Source: DASXRA01 sp036558905
GTDB taxonomy: Bacteria > Actinomycetota > Actinomycetes > Mycobacteriales > Jatrophihabitantaceae
DNA: 64,000 nt
NCBI GenBank assembly: GCA_036558905.1
Contig: DATBER010000032.1
Coordinates: forward strand, 1 to 64,000
Direction of reading: 5' to 3'
Shown: piece after piece, positions 25,457-33,326 of the stretch
How the letters are laid out: every line of letters begins with the position of its first letter
Numbering within the stretch: position 1 is the stretch's first letter
Translations under genes and position numbers: made by a program
The notes under the pieces: generated by a model
Database searches by the model: none
Told to the model about the DNA's origin: nothing
What the model saw: only the letters and a program-made list of their open reading frames with translations

Positions 25457-26476
25457 ATGGGCGACGCGCCGGGACTCGATCTTGCCAGGGTGGCCGCGTG
25501 GCTCGACCGGACCCGTCCCGGACTCCGCGCCGGTGAGCTGTCGGGCCGGCTCATCGTCGGCGGCAAGTCGAACCTGACCTACCGGGTCACCGACGCCGAG
25601 CACGCCTGGGCGCTGCGCCGGCCGCCGCTCGGACACGTGCTGCCCACGGCGCACGACATGGCCCGCGAGTACCGGGTGATCAGCGCGCTGGCCGGCACCG
25701 ACGTGCCCGTCGCAGCTGCCGTCGCGTTGTGCGAGGACGCCGAGGTGCTGGGCGCGCCGTTCTACCTGATGTCCTATGTGGACGGTGTGGTGTTCGACCG
25801 GCGCCCGGCGCTGGAGGCGCTCGACCCGGATACGGCCGGGCAGATCGGCAACGTACTGATCGACACGCTCGTGGCGTTGCACCGCATCGACCCGGACCAG
25901 GTCGGGCTGGGCGATTTCGGCCGCCCGGCCGGCTTCCTCGACCGGCAGGTGGCCCGCTGGCACAAGCAGTGGCAGGCGTCGGAGACCCGGCCGCTGCCCG
26001 AGCTGGGCAAGGTGGTCGACGCACTGCGATCCGGACGGCCCGAGTCAGCGGCGCCGGCAATCGTGCACGGCGACTACCGGCTGACCAACGCCATCTACGC
26101 CGCTGACCTCACCCGCATCGCTGCCGTCGTCGACTGGGAGATGGCCACTCTCGGCGATCCGCTCACCGACGTCGGGCTGCTGGTCGTCTACCACCGGTTG
26201 GCCGAGCAGTCCGACCTGACCATGCCGCGCATGCGCCCGTCCGACGGCTTCCGCTCGGCCGAGCAGCTGGCGGCCCGGTACGCGGCGGCATCCGGCCGCG
26301 AACTGGGCGAGCTGGACTGGTACGTCGGTTTCGGGTTCTACAAGCTGGCCGTCGTCGCCGAGGGCATCGCCGCCCGCCACCTGCAGGGCAAGACCGTCGG
26401 GCCCGGATACGAGCGGTTCGGCGAGATGGTCCCGATGCTCCTCTCGTCCGCACTCGAGGCCCTGGAGGCGTCCTGA
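25457..26476 (+). CDS. Phosphotransferase family protein (ACAD10/FadE36-like APH fold)
   Basis: A 339-residue aminoglycoside-phosphotransferase-fold kinase. LIVGGKSNLTYRVTD is the nucleotide loop, ALRRPP includes the ATP lysine/arginine strand, IVHGDYRLTNAIY is the catalytic loop (HGDxxxxN), and VVDWEMATLGDPLTDVG the metal-binding Asp. Members of this group sit next to acyl-CoA dehydrogenases and are thought to phosphorylate hydroxyacyl-CoA intermediates, as in mammalian ACAD10. It is first in the TetR-controlled operon and overlaps the dehydrogenase start by 1 bp. Confidence 0.92.
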   Translation: MGDAPGLDLARVAAWLDRTRPGLRAGELSGRLIVGGKSNLTYRVTDAEHAWALRRPPLGHVLPTAHDMAREYRVISALAGTDVPVAAAVALCEDAEVLGAPFYLMSYVDGVVFDRRPALEALDPDTAGQIGNVLIDTLVALHRIDPDQVGLGDFGRPAGFLDRQVARWHKQWQASETRPLPELGKVVDALRSGRPESAAPAIVHGDYRLTNAIYAADLTRIAAVVDWEMATLGDPLTDVGLLVVYHRLAEQSDLTMPRMRPSDGFRSAEQLAARYAAASGRELGELDWYVGFGFYKLAVVAEGIAARHLQGKTVGPGYERFGEMVPMLLSSALEALEAS

Positions 26477-27699
26477 TGGATTTCACGCCCAGCGACAAGT
26501 CGCGCAACACGTTGGCCGCCGTGCAGCGGTTCATGGACGAGCTGGTGTACCCGGCCGAGTCCCTGTACGCCGAGCAGACCGCCGAGCTGCGCGCGGCCGG
26601 CACGCCGTTCCGCACCCCCGAGGTGATGGTCAAGCTGCGGGCCGAGGCGCGCGCCCGCGGGCTGTGGAACCTGTTCCTGCCCGACGGGCGGTTCGGCGCC
26701 GGGCTGTCCGTGCTGGACTACGCCCCGATCGCCGAGCTCACCGGCCGCTCGCCCGCGATCGCTCCCGAGGCGCTCAACTGCGCGGCTCCGGACACCGGCA
26801 ACATGGAGCTGCTGGCGATGTTCGGCACCGACGACCAGCACGAGCGGTGGCTGCGCCCGCTGCTCGACGCCCGGATCCGGTCCTGCTTCTCGATGACCGA
26901 GCCGGACGTCGCGTCGTCGGACGCCACGAACATCGCCACCCGCATCGACCGCGACGGCGACCACTACGTGATCAGCGGCCGCAAGTGGTGGTCGACCGGC
27001 GCGCTGCGCCCGGAGTGCACATTGTCGATCGTCATGGGCGTGAGCGACCCGGAGGCGCCCCGGCACGGGCGGCACTCGATGGTGCTGGTGCCCCTGGACA
27101 CCCCGGGCGTGACCGTGCGCCGCTCGACCACCGTCTACGGCTACGACGACGGCCCCCACGGCGGTCACGGCGAGATCGAGTTCAACCGGGTCCGCGTGCC
27201 GGTGACGAACCGGCTGGGCCCGCAGGGCGGCGGCTTCATGATGGCTCAGGCCCGGCTCGGGCCGGGGCGCATCCACCACTGCATGCGCAGCCTGGGCATG
27301 GCCGAGCGGGCGCTCGAGCTGATGCGCGACCGGGCGATGTCGCGCAGTTCGTTCGGCCTGCCACTGGCCCGCCAGGGCGTCGTCCGCGAGTGGATCGCCG
27401 AGTCGCGGCTGGCCATCGACCAGGCCCGGCTGCTGGTCCTCAAGACGGCCTGGCTGATCGACACGGTGGGCACCAAGGGTGCGCGCACCGAGATCGCCGC
27501 GATCAAGGTGGCCGCGCCCCGGGCCGCGTCGTACGTCCTCGATCGGGCCGTGCAGACGTTCGGGGCGGCCGGAGTCTCCGGCGACGTGCCGCTGGCCCAC
27601 TGGTGGGCGCAGCTGCGCACCCTGCACCTGGCCGACGGGCCGGACGAGGTGCACCTGCGCTCGATCGCGCGCCAGGAACTCGAAGCCGGGCTCAAATGA
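26476..27699 (+). CDS. Acyl-CoA dehydrogenase
   Basis: A 407-residue FAD enzyme. CFSMTEPDVASSDATNIATR is the FAD/substrate signature, WWSTGA the flavin-stacking tryptophan region, and FGLPLARQGVVREWIAESR lies in the C-terminal helical domain; QTFGAAGVSGDVPLAHWWAQLRTLHLADGPDEVH matches ACAD10/11-type enzymes that act on 4-hydroxy or long-chain acyl-CoAs. Pairing with the preceding kinase-like gene supports that subtype. Its stop overlaps the tetR ATG by 4 bp. Confidence 0.95.
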   Translation: MDFTPSDKSRNTLAAVQRFMDELVYPAESLYAEQTAELRAAGTPFRTPEVMVKLRAEARARGLWNLFLPDGRFGAGLSVLDYAPIAELTGRSPAIAPEALNCAAPDTGNMELLAMFGTDDQHERWLRPLLDARIRSCFSMTEPDVASSDATNIATRIDRDGDHYVISGRKWWSTGALRPECTLSIVMGVSDPEAPRHGRHSMVLVPLDTPGVTVRRSTTVYGYDDGPHGGHGEIEFNRVRVPVTNRLGPQGGGFMMAQARLGPGRIHHCMRSLGMAERALELMRDRAMSRSSFGLPLARQGVVREWIAESRLAIDQARLLVLKTAWLIDTVGTKGARTEIAAIKVAAPRAASYVLDRAVQTFGAAGVSGDVPLAHWWAQLRTLHLADGPDEVHLRSIARQELEAGLK

Positions 27700-28292
27700 C
27701 CGCGGCCGACACCGAGGTCCGGCGGCGCATCCTGTCCGCCGCCGTGGATCTGTTCGCCGACCACGGCTACGACGCGACCAGTGTCTCGCAGGTGATCAAC
27801 CGGGCCGGGGTGGCCAAGGGCGGCTTCTACCACCACTTCGCCAGCAAGGACGAGTTGCTCTACGCCGTGTACGGCGAGCTGATCAACCGGCAGCTGGAGG
27901 GGATGCAGCGGATCCTGGCCGAGCGCCGCTCACCGGCCGAGACGCTGCGCCTGCTCATCATGGATCTGGTCGAGACGACCGCGGCCAGCGCCCGCGAGGC
28001 GCTCGTGTTCTCGCGCGAGCTCTCGCAGCTGGGCAACGCGCGGATCATGCAGATGCGCAGCCAGCGCCGCAAGTACCACAACGCGATGATCCGGCTGGTG
28101 CGTGAGGCCCAGGAGCGCGGCCAGTTCAGCTCGGTGGCCTCGCCCGAGATCGTCACGTTCACGATCTTCGGGATCATCAACGAGATGCCGCGGTGGTATC
28201 GGCCGGCCGGGCGGATGCGCCCCGAGCAGATCGGCACCGAGATCGCCGACCTGGTGCTGGCCGGCTTGCACGCCGACGAGGCCGACCTGTGA
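27696..28292 (+). CDS. TetR family transcriptional regulator
   Basis: A 198-residue regulator. The N-terminal helix-turn-helix is clear (ILSAAVDLFADHGYDATSVSQVINRAGVAKGGFYHHFASKDELL in pieces; residues about 10-55). The C-terminal ligand domain is helical and carries SREL and YRPAGRM segments like those of fatty-acid/CoA-sensing KstR2-type repressors. ATG overlaps the dehydrogenase stop. It probably binds the 16-bp palindrome in the operon's own promoter at 25425-25440; the ligand is likely an acyl-CoA, which is inference from context. Confidence 0.93.
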   Translation: MTAADTEVRRRILSAAVDLFADHGYDATSVSQVINRAGVAKGGFYHHFASKDELLYAVYGELINRQLEGMQRILAERRSPAETLRLLIMDLVETTAASAREALVFSRELSQLGNARIMQMRSQRRKYHNAMIRLVREAQERGQFSSVASPEIVTFTIFGIINEMPRWYRPAGRMRPEQIGTEIADLVLAGLHADEADL

Positions 28293-28359
28293 GTCAGCAT
28301 CGCAGCGAGCGCCCGGCGAGCGAGCGGCGAAGCGAACACCGGAAAAGCGAGGGCGAGCA

Positions 28360-29313
28360 ATGAGCGGGTGCGGGCTGACGATCCCGCTGGGCGGGCTGCC
28401 GCTGGCCGAGCACGCCGACCTCGTGCGCGCGCTGCCCGAGTTCGGCTACACCGACGCGTGGACGGCCGAGGTGGCCGGCGCCGACGCGTTCACGCCGCTG
28501 GCCCTGGCTGCGCAGTGGGACCCGACGCTGCGCCTGGGTACGGCCATCGTGCCCGTCTTCACCCGCGGTCCGGCGCTGATCGCCATGTCGGCCGCCACCC
28601 TGGCCGGGCTGGCTCCGGGGCGGTTCGTGCTGGGCCTGGGCGCGTCCAGCCCGGCGATCGTGCACGACTGGAACGGGCTGGCCTTCGACGAGCCGTACCG
28701 GCGCACCCGCGACGTGCTGCGCTTCGTCCGGGCGGCCCTGGCCGGCGAGCGGGTCGACGGCGCGTTCGACACGTTCGAGGTCCACCGGTTCAAGCTGGAG
28801 AACCCGCCGGCGACGCCGCCGCCCGTGCTGCTCGCCGCACTACGCCCGCAGATGCTGCGCCTGGCCGGGCGCGCGGCCGACGGGGCGATCCTGAACTGGC
28901 TGGCCGCGAGTGACGTGGCCCGCTGCGTCGAGGCGATCGGCAACGCCGGCGCCGACGTGGTGGCCCGCATCTTCGTGTGCCCGAGCGCCGACACCGAATA
29001 CGCGGGCAACCTGGGCCGCAAGCTGATCGCCGCTTACCTGACCGTGCCGGCGTACGCCGCGTTCCACGACTGGCTCGGCCGGGGCGAGGCGCTGCGCGGG
29101 ATGCACGAGCGCTGGGCGGCCGGCGACCGGGCCGGGGCGGCGGCCGCCGTGCCCGACGAGGTGGTCGACGCGCTCGTCGTGCACGGCTCGCCCGAGGCCT
29201 GTCGCGACCACGTCCGCGAGTACGCCGAGGCCGGAGTCGGCACGCCGGTGCTGGCCCTGCTGCCCACGCCGGACGCCGACCTCCCGGACCTGCTGCGGAG
29301 GCTGGCCCCGTGA
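28360..29313 (+). CDS. LLM class flavin/F420-dependent oxidoreductase
   Basis: A 317-residue luciferase-like TIM barrel. It has LVRALPEFGYTDAWTAEV, TLRLGTAIVPVFTRGPALIAMSAATLAGLAPGRFVLGLGASS (the typical LLM beta-alpha segment, in parts), then PPVLLAALRPQMLRLAGRAADGAILNW. Actinobacterial members of this subgroup usually use coenzyme F420 and act in fatty-acid or sterol oxidation. ATG is preceded by GAGGGCGAG. It overlaps the SDR gene by 4 bp and lies 67 bp after tetR, probably the same transcription unit. Confidence 0.92.
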   Translation: MSGCGLTIPLGGLPLAEHADLVRALPEFGYTDAWTAEVAGADAFTPLALAAQWDPTLRLGTAIVPVFTRGPALIAMSAATLAGLAPGRFVLGLGASSPAIVHDWNGLAFDEPYRRTRDVLRFVRAALAGERVDGAFDTFEVHRFKLENPPATPPPVLLAALRPQMLRLAGRAADGAILNWLAASDVARCVEAIGNAGADVVARIFVCPSADTEYAGNLGRKLIAAYLTVPAYAAFHDWLGRGEALRGMHERWAAGDRAGAAAAVPDEVVDALVVHGSPEACRDHVREYAEAGVGTPVLALLPTPDADLPDLLRRLAP

Positions 29314-30092
29314 ACGTCACGGACGCGGTGATCGTGGTGACCGGCGCCGGCAGCGGTATCGGCGCGGCCATGGCCCGGCGGTTCGCCGCCGACGGCGCGG
29401 CCGCCGTGGTCGTCTGCGACCGCAACGCCGAGGCAGCCCGGGCGCTGGCCGCCGGGATCGGCGGCGTGGCCGAGACGGTCGACGTCACCGACCCGGACGC
29501 CGTCGCCGACCTGGTCGCCCGCACCGAGCAGGCCCGCGGGCGCATCGACCTGTTCTGCTCGAACGCCGGCATCGCCACCGGCACCGGCATCGACGGCCCG
29601 GACGAAGACTGGCGGCTGACCTACGAGGTGCACGTCCTGGCCCACGTGTACGCGGCGCGGGCGGTGCTGCCCGGCATGCTGGCCCGCGGCCGGGGCTACC
29701 TGCTCAACACCGCGTCGGCGGCCGGGCTGCTCACCGCGCCGGGCGACGCCGCCTACTCGGCGAGCAAGCACGCCGCCGTCGGGCTGGCCGCGTGGCTGGC
29801 CGTCGAGTACGGCGACCGCGGCATCGGCGTCAGCGTGCTGTGCCCGCAGGGCGTGTCGACGCCGTTGCTCATGGACCCGCTGGCCGCCGGTAACGCGTCG
29901 GCGCGGGCGGTGGCGGCGGCCGGGACGATCGTGACGCCCGAGGAGGTGGCCGACTCCGTGGTCAGCGGCCTTTCCGCCGAGCGGTTCCTGATCCTGCCCC
30001 ACCCCGAGGTGGCGAGATACTGGGCGCAGCTGGCCGCCGACCCGGATCGGTGGCTGGCCGGCGTGCGGCGGATGGTGGCCGGAGCGTCGTGA
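29310..30092 (+). CDS. Short-chain dehydrogenase/reductase
   Basis: A 260-residue classical SDR. VVTGAGSGIGAAMARRF binds the nucleotide; CSNAGIA is the NAG motif; TASAAGLLTAPGDAAYSASKHAAVG contains catalytic Ser, Tyr and Lys (YSASK); CPQGVSTPLL follows. GTG start overlaps the LLM gene by 4 bp. The C-terminus (ILPHPEVARYWAQ) is typical for the subgroup, so its last 131 bp are real coding sequence even though the convergent MarR frame also stays open there. Confidence 0.94.
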   Translation: MNVTDAVIVVTGAGSGIGAAMARRFAADGAAAVVVCDRNAEAARALAAGIGGVAETVDVTDPDAVADLVARTEQARGRIDLFCSNAGIATGTGIDGPDEDWRLTYEVHVLAHVYAARAVLPGMLARGRGYLLNTASAAGLLTAPGDAAYSASKHAAVGLAAWLAVEYGDRGIGVSVLCPQGVSTPLLMDPLAAGNASARAVAAAGTIVTPEEVADSVVSGLSAERFLILPHPEVARYWAQLAADPDRWLAGVRRMVAGAS

Positions 30093-30474
30093 GGATGCGC
30101 TCGAGCGCAGCCAGGTCGGCGGCCGGCAGGGCGGCCAGCTCAGCGGGCGGTTCGTCGAGGATCGCCCCGGCAAGCGCCGCCTGACGGCTGCCCTCCGCGG
30201 TCACGGCCACGATGCGCCGCCGCCGATCGTGCGGGTCGACGCTGCGGGCCACCAGGCCACGCTCCTCGAGGTCGTCCACCACGAGCGTCGTGTACGGCGC
30301 GTCGGTGACCAGGCTGTCGGCCAGCTCGCGGATCGTCATCGGCGCGGCGCTCAGCCGGCGCAGCGCCTTGACCCGGGCGAAGCTCATGCCCAGCGCGTCG
30401 GCGGCGGCCCGGCGGCGGTCGTGCGACTCGGTCAGCGCCCGCATGGCCGCCCAGGCGCGCTCGGCCCGGCTCAC
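29962..30474 (-). CDS. MarR family transcriptional regulator
   Basis: A 170-residue winged-helix regulator: FARVKALRRLSAAPMTIRELADSLVTDAPYTTLVVDDLEERGLVARSVDPHDRRRRIVAVTAEG in overlapping pieces gives the recognition helix and wing (residues about 35-100). The conserved fold ends near LERILTTLRP; about 40 more Arg/Pro-rich residues are encoded antisense to the SDR gene only because no stop intervenes. GTG start overlaps the MFS stop (GTGA). It probably controls the MFS pump with which it is cotranscribed. Confidence 0.88.
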   Translation of the reverse strand: MSRAERAWAAMRALTESHDRRRAAADALGMSFARVKALRRLSAAPMTIRELADSLVTDAPYTTLVVDDLEERGLVARSVDPHDRRRRIVAVTAEGSRQAALAGAILDEPPAELAALPAADLAALERILTTLRPPSAARRPATDPGRRPAAPSISPPRGGAGSGTARRKGR

Positions 30475-31898
30475 CGTGCCACCGCCGCAGGCTCGGCCGT
30501 CTGCAGCTGCGCGGCGGCGCGGCGCGATGTATCGCGGGCCCAGGGCCCGGTGGTCAGCAGCCCGACCACGACGACGGCGAGACCGCATCCGAACGTGATC
30601 CACCAGCCGATGTGGCTGGCGGTTGCGAGACCCTCGGCCAGCGTCCCGCGCACGTGCGAGGTCACGGCCGCGCCGATGATCGCCACGCCCAGGGTCTGCC
30701 CGACCTGCCGGCTGGTCGAGGCGAACGCCGCCGCGACGCCGGCCTGGCTGCGGGGCAGCCCCGCGACCGCGGTGTTGGTGATCGGGGCGTTGGCCAGGCC
30801 GAGACCCACACCGAGCAACACGTAGATGCCGAGCAAACCGATGATGGGAGTGTGCCGGGTCAGGCCGGTCAGAGCCAGCCCCCCGGCCGCGAGGCTGATG
30901 CCACTGAGCACCAGCGGCAGGCGCGGTCCGATGGTCGAGACGAGCCGGCCCGAGAGCGGCCCGAGCACGACCAGTGCCACCGCCAGCGGAAGTGTGCACG
31001 CGCCCGCCTGCAGGGTGGACAGGCCCCGGGCCTCTTGCAGGTACAGCGTGTTGATGAACAGCAGGCCGCCCTGCACGCAGAAGCACAGCACGGCGATGGT
31101 GGTGGCGCCGGTGAACGGGGCGCTGCGGAACAGGCCGAGTTCGACGAGCGGCTCGACCCGGCGCCGCTCGTAGCCGGTCAGCGCCACGAGCGCCGTGACC
31201 GCGACCGCGAACAGGGTGACGATGCGCGCCGACGTCCAGCCGGTGCCGGGTCCCTCGATGATCGCGTAGGTCAGCGTGGCGAGTACGACGATCACCAGCC
31301 CCTGGCCGACCGGGTCGATCCGGCGGGCGCGCGGAGCGCGCGACTCGGGCACGTACTTCTGCGCGAGCAGCATCGCGGCGATGCCGATCGGCACGTTGAT
31401 CCAGAAGATCGCCCGCCAGTTCCACGGCACGAGCAGCCCGCCGATGACCGGTCCGAGCGCCATGCTGATGCCGAACGCGGCCCCCCAGAAACCGATGGCC
31501 CGGGCCCGCTCGCGCGAATCGGGGAAGGTGTTCGTCACGATGGACATCGCCACCGGGTTGAGCATCGAGCCGCCGAGCGCCTGCAGGACCCGGAACGCGA
31601 TGAGCCAGCCCAGCCCGGGCGCCAGCCCGCACAGCAGCGAGCCGATCGTGAACAGGGTCAGGCCGGTCTGGAAGATTCGTCGCCGGCCCAGCCGGTCTGC
31701 GGTCGAGCCGCCCAGCATCAGCAGGCTGGCCAGCACGATGGTGTAGGCGTCGACGGTCCACTGCAACCCGGACGGTGACGCGTGCAGGTCGTGGCTGATC
31801 GCCGGCAGCGCGATGTTGACGATCGTGTTGTCGAGCCCGACCACGAACAGGCTCGAACAGCAGATCGTGAAGATCAGGGTGCGGCGACGATCCCACAC
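30471..31898 (-). CDS. MFS drug efflux transporter, DHA2 (14-helix) family
   Basis: A 475-residue proton antiporter of the EmrB/QacA type. Helix 1 carries VVGLDNTIVNIALPAI (motif D1), then LQWTVDAYTIVLASLLMLGGSTADRLGRRR (motif A), FRVLQALGGSMLNPVAMSI (motif B) and GPVIGGLLVPWNWRAIFWINVPIG (motif C), the antiporter set. Fourteen helices are expected from length. GTG start with GGAG about 12 nt upstream. The MarR gene follows with a 4-bp overlap, and an AT-rich palindrome lies 29-42 bp upstream of the start. Confidence 0.95.
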   Translation of the reverse strand: MWDRRRTLIFTICCSSLFVVGLDNTIVNIALPAISHDLHASPSGLQWTVDAYTIVLASLLMLGGSTADRLGRRRIFQTGLTLFTIGSLLCGLAPGLGWLIAFRVLQALGGSMLNPVAMSIVTNTFPDSRERARAIGFWGAAFGISMALGPVIGGLLVPWNWRAIFWINVPIGIAAMLLAQKYVPESRAPRARRIDPVGQGLVIVVLATLTYAIIEGPGTGWTSARIVTLFAVAVTALVALTGYERRRVEPLVELGLFRSAPFTGATTIAVLCFCVQGGLLFINTLYLQEARGLSTLQAGACTLPLAVALVVLGPLSGRLVSTIGPRLPLVLSGISLAAGGLALTGLTRHTPIIGLLGIYVLLGVGLGLANAPITNTAVAGLPRSQAGVAAAFASTSRQVGQTLGVAIIGAAVTSHVRGTLAEGLATASHIGWWITFGCGLAVVVVGLLTTGPWARDTSRRAAAQLQTAEPAAVAR

Positions 31899-31926
31899 GT
31901 ATTCGGCTATCTCCTTCGTTTAACTA

Positions 31927-31940
31927 ACAGTTATAACTGT
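31927..31940. promoter_or_regulatory. Candidate MarR operator (ACAGTTATAACTGT)
   Basis: A perfect 14-bp palindrome in a markedly AT-rich 30-bp patch between the divergent MFS and SDR genes. It lies about 30-40 bp upstream of the MFS start, where it would cover the promoter. A flanking AGTT-N10-AACT (31930-31947 region) may extend the site. Symmetry, AT-richness and the adjacent marR gene support the call; binding is inferred. Confidence 0.6.
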
Positions 31941-32025
31941 ACAACTATTTGCCGAGCCGCCACGGGCCCGTCGGCGGCCCTCGGTAGGTTCGACGCCAGT
32001 CCCACCGCCTGAAGGGGAAGTCGTC

Positions 32026-32775
32026 ATGCCAGGTGTCCAGGATCGTGTCGCGCTCGTCACCGGCGGCGCCCAGGGAATTGGCGCTGAGGTGGCCCGCCGG
32101 CTGGCGGCCGGGGGAGCGAAGGTCGCCGTGCTCGACCTGAACGAGGACGCCGCGGGAGCCGTCGCGGCCGAGTTCGGCGGGTTGGCGCTCGCCGCCGACG
32201 TGTCCCAGCGCGACCAGGTGCAGGCCGCCGTCGACCAGGTGGTGGACAAGCTCGGCGGGTTGCACATCCTGGTCAACAACGCCGGCGTGCTGCGCGACAA
32301 CCTGCTGTTCAAGATGAGCGACGACGACTGGACCATGGTCATGGAGGTGCACCTGCGCGGCGCCTTCCTGGCCAGCCAGATCGCCCAGAAGCACATGGTC
32401 GAGGCCAAGTACGGGCGCATCATCTGCATGTCGTCGACCTCGGCGCTGGGCAACCGCGGACAGAGCAACTACTCCACGGCCAAGGCCGGCCTGCAGGGCC
32501 TGACCAAGACGATGGCGATCGAGCTCGGCCCGTTCGGCGTCACCGCCAACGCGATCGCGCCCGGGTTCATCGAGACGGCGATGACCAAGGCCACGGCCGA
32601 GCGCATCGGCACGACGATCGAGCAGATGCGCGAGTCGGTCGCCCAGGCCATTCCGGTGCGGCGGGGCGGGGTGCCGGCCGACGTCGCCAACGTCGCCGCG
32701 TTCCTCGCGGCCGAGGAGTCCGGCTACGTCACCGGCCAGGTGATCTACGTCGACGGGGGCCGCGGGCTGCTGTGA
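32026..32775 (+). CDS. SDR family oxidoreductase (FabG-like)
   Basis: A 249-residue SDR close to 3-oxoacyl-ACP reductases. VALVTGGAQGIGAEVARRL, ILVNNAGVLRDNLLFKM, CMSSTSALGNRGQSNYSTAKAGLQGLTK (catalytic Ser, Tyr, Lys), IAPGFIETAMT and VTGQVIYVDGG are all present in order. AAGGGGAAG ribosome site before the ATG. It may act on acyl-CoA or acyl-ACP substrates; the divergent efflux genes suggest nothing specific. Its stop overlaps the methyltransferase GTG by 4 bp. Confidence 0.93.
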   Translation: MPGVQDRVALVTGGAQGIGAEVARRLAAGGAKVAVLDLNEDAAGAVAAEFGGLALAADVSQRDQVQAAVDQVVDKLGGLHILVNNAGVLRDNLLFKMSDDDWTMVMEVHLRGAFLASQIAQKHMVEAKYGRIICMSSTSALGNRGQSNYSTAKAGLQGLTKTMAIELGPFGVTANAIAPGFIETAMTKATAERIGTTIEQMRESVAQAIPVRRGGVPADVANVAAFLAAEESGYVTGQVIYVDGGRGLL

Positions 32776-33254
32776 CGCCGTGGCCGGAGCTCGACCGGAT
32801 GATGGCCGGGTTCCTGGTCCGGCTGCCCGAACGCCCGCGCGTGCTCGACGCCGGCTGCGGTCCAGGGCGCGACACGCTGCTGCTGCGCGGGCGGGGTGCG
32901 CGCGCCGTCGGCCTGGACCGCTCGTTCGGGGCGCTGCGTTCGCAGAGCCTGTCCCGCGCGGTGCAGGGCGACATGCGGGCGCTGCCGCTGCGCGACCGTG
33001 CGTTCGACGGGGTGTGGTGCCGGACGGCGTTGCTGCAGGTGCCCCCTCCGGACGTCCCCGGGGTGCTGGGCGAGTTCGCCCGGGTCACCCGTCCGGCCGG
33101 CGCGTTGCACCTCGGGGTGTCCGAGGGCGCCCCTCCCGGTCACCGGCTGGAGCCGTTGCGGAAGCTGCTCGCCGAGGCCGGCTGGACGGTCGTCGACGTC
33201 GAGCGGCTGCACCTGCGCCGGGACTGGCTGTACCTCCTCGCGCACCGGGCGTGA
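32772..33254 (+). CDS. Short class I SAM-dependent methyltransferase
   Basis: A 160-residue methyltransferase, shorter than most of its family (about 200-250). VLDAGCGPGRDTLLL is the SAM loop, AVGLDRSF the acidic ribose-binding strand, GDMRALPLRDRAFDGVWCRTALLQV motifs II-III. It has little room for a substrate domain, so it may need a partner or act on a small substrate. GTG start coupled to the SDR by a 4-bp overlap. Substrate unknown. Confidence 0.85.
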   Translation: MTPWPELDRMMAGFLVRLPERPRVLDAGCGPGRDTLLLRGRGARAVGLDRSFGALRSQSLSRAVQGDMRALPLRDRAFDGVWCRTALLQVPPPDVPGVLGEFARVTRPAGALHLGVSEGAPPGHRLEPLRKLLAEAGWTVVDVERLHLRRDWLYLLAHRA

Positions 33255-33326
33255 TTTGCCGAGTCGTCCGATGCCCCGGGCCCGAGCACGTACCCTGGGC
33301 GGGTCCGCTCTCGCGAAGGATCCGAC

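Noticed and set aside
33255..33326. Possible small RNA or tRNA gene before ffh
   Set aside because: The 72-bp gap has no cloverleaf or CCA-type end and no conserved SRP RNA loop; it looks like a promoter and leader region.
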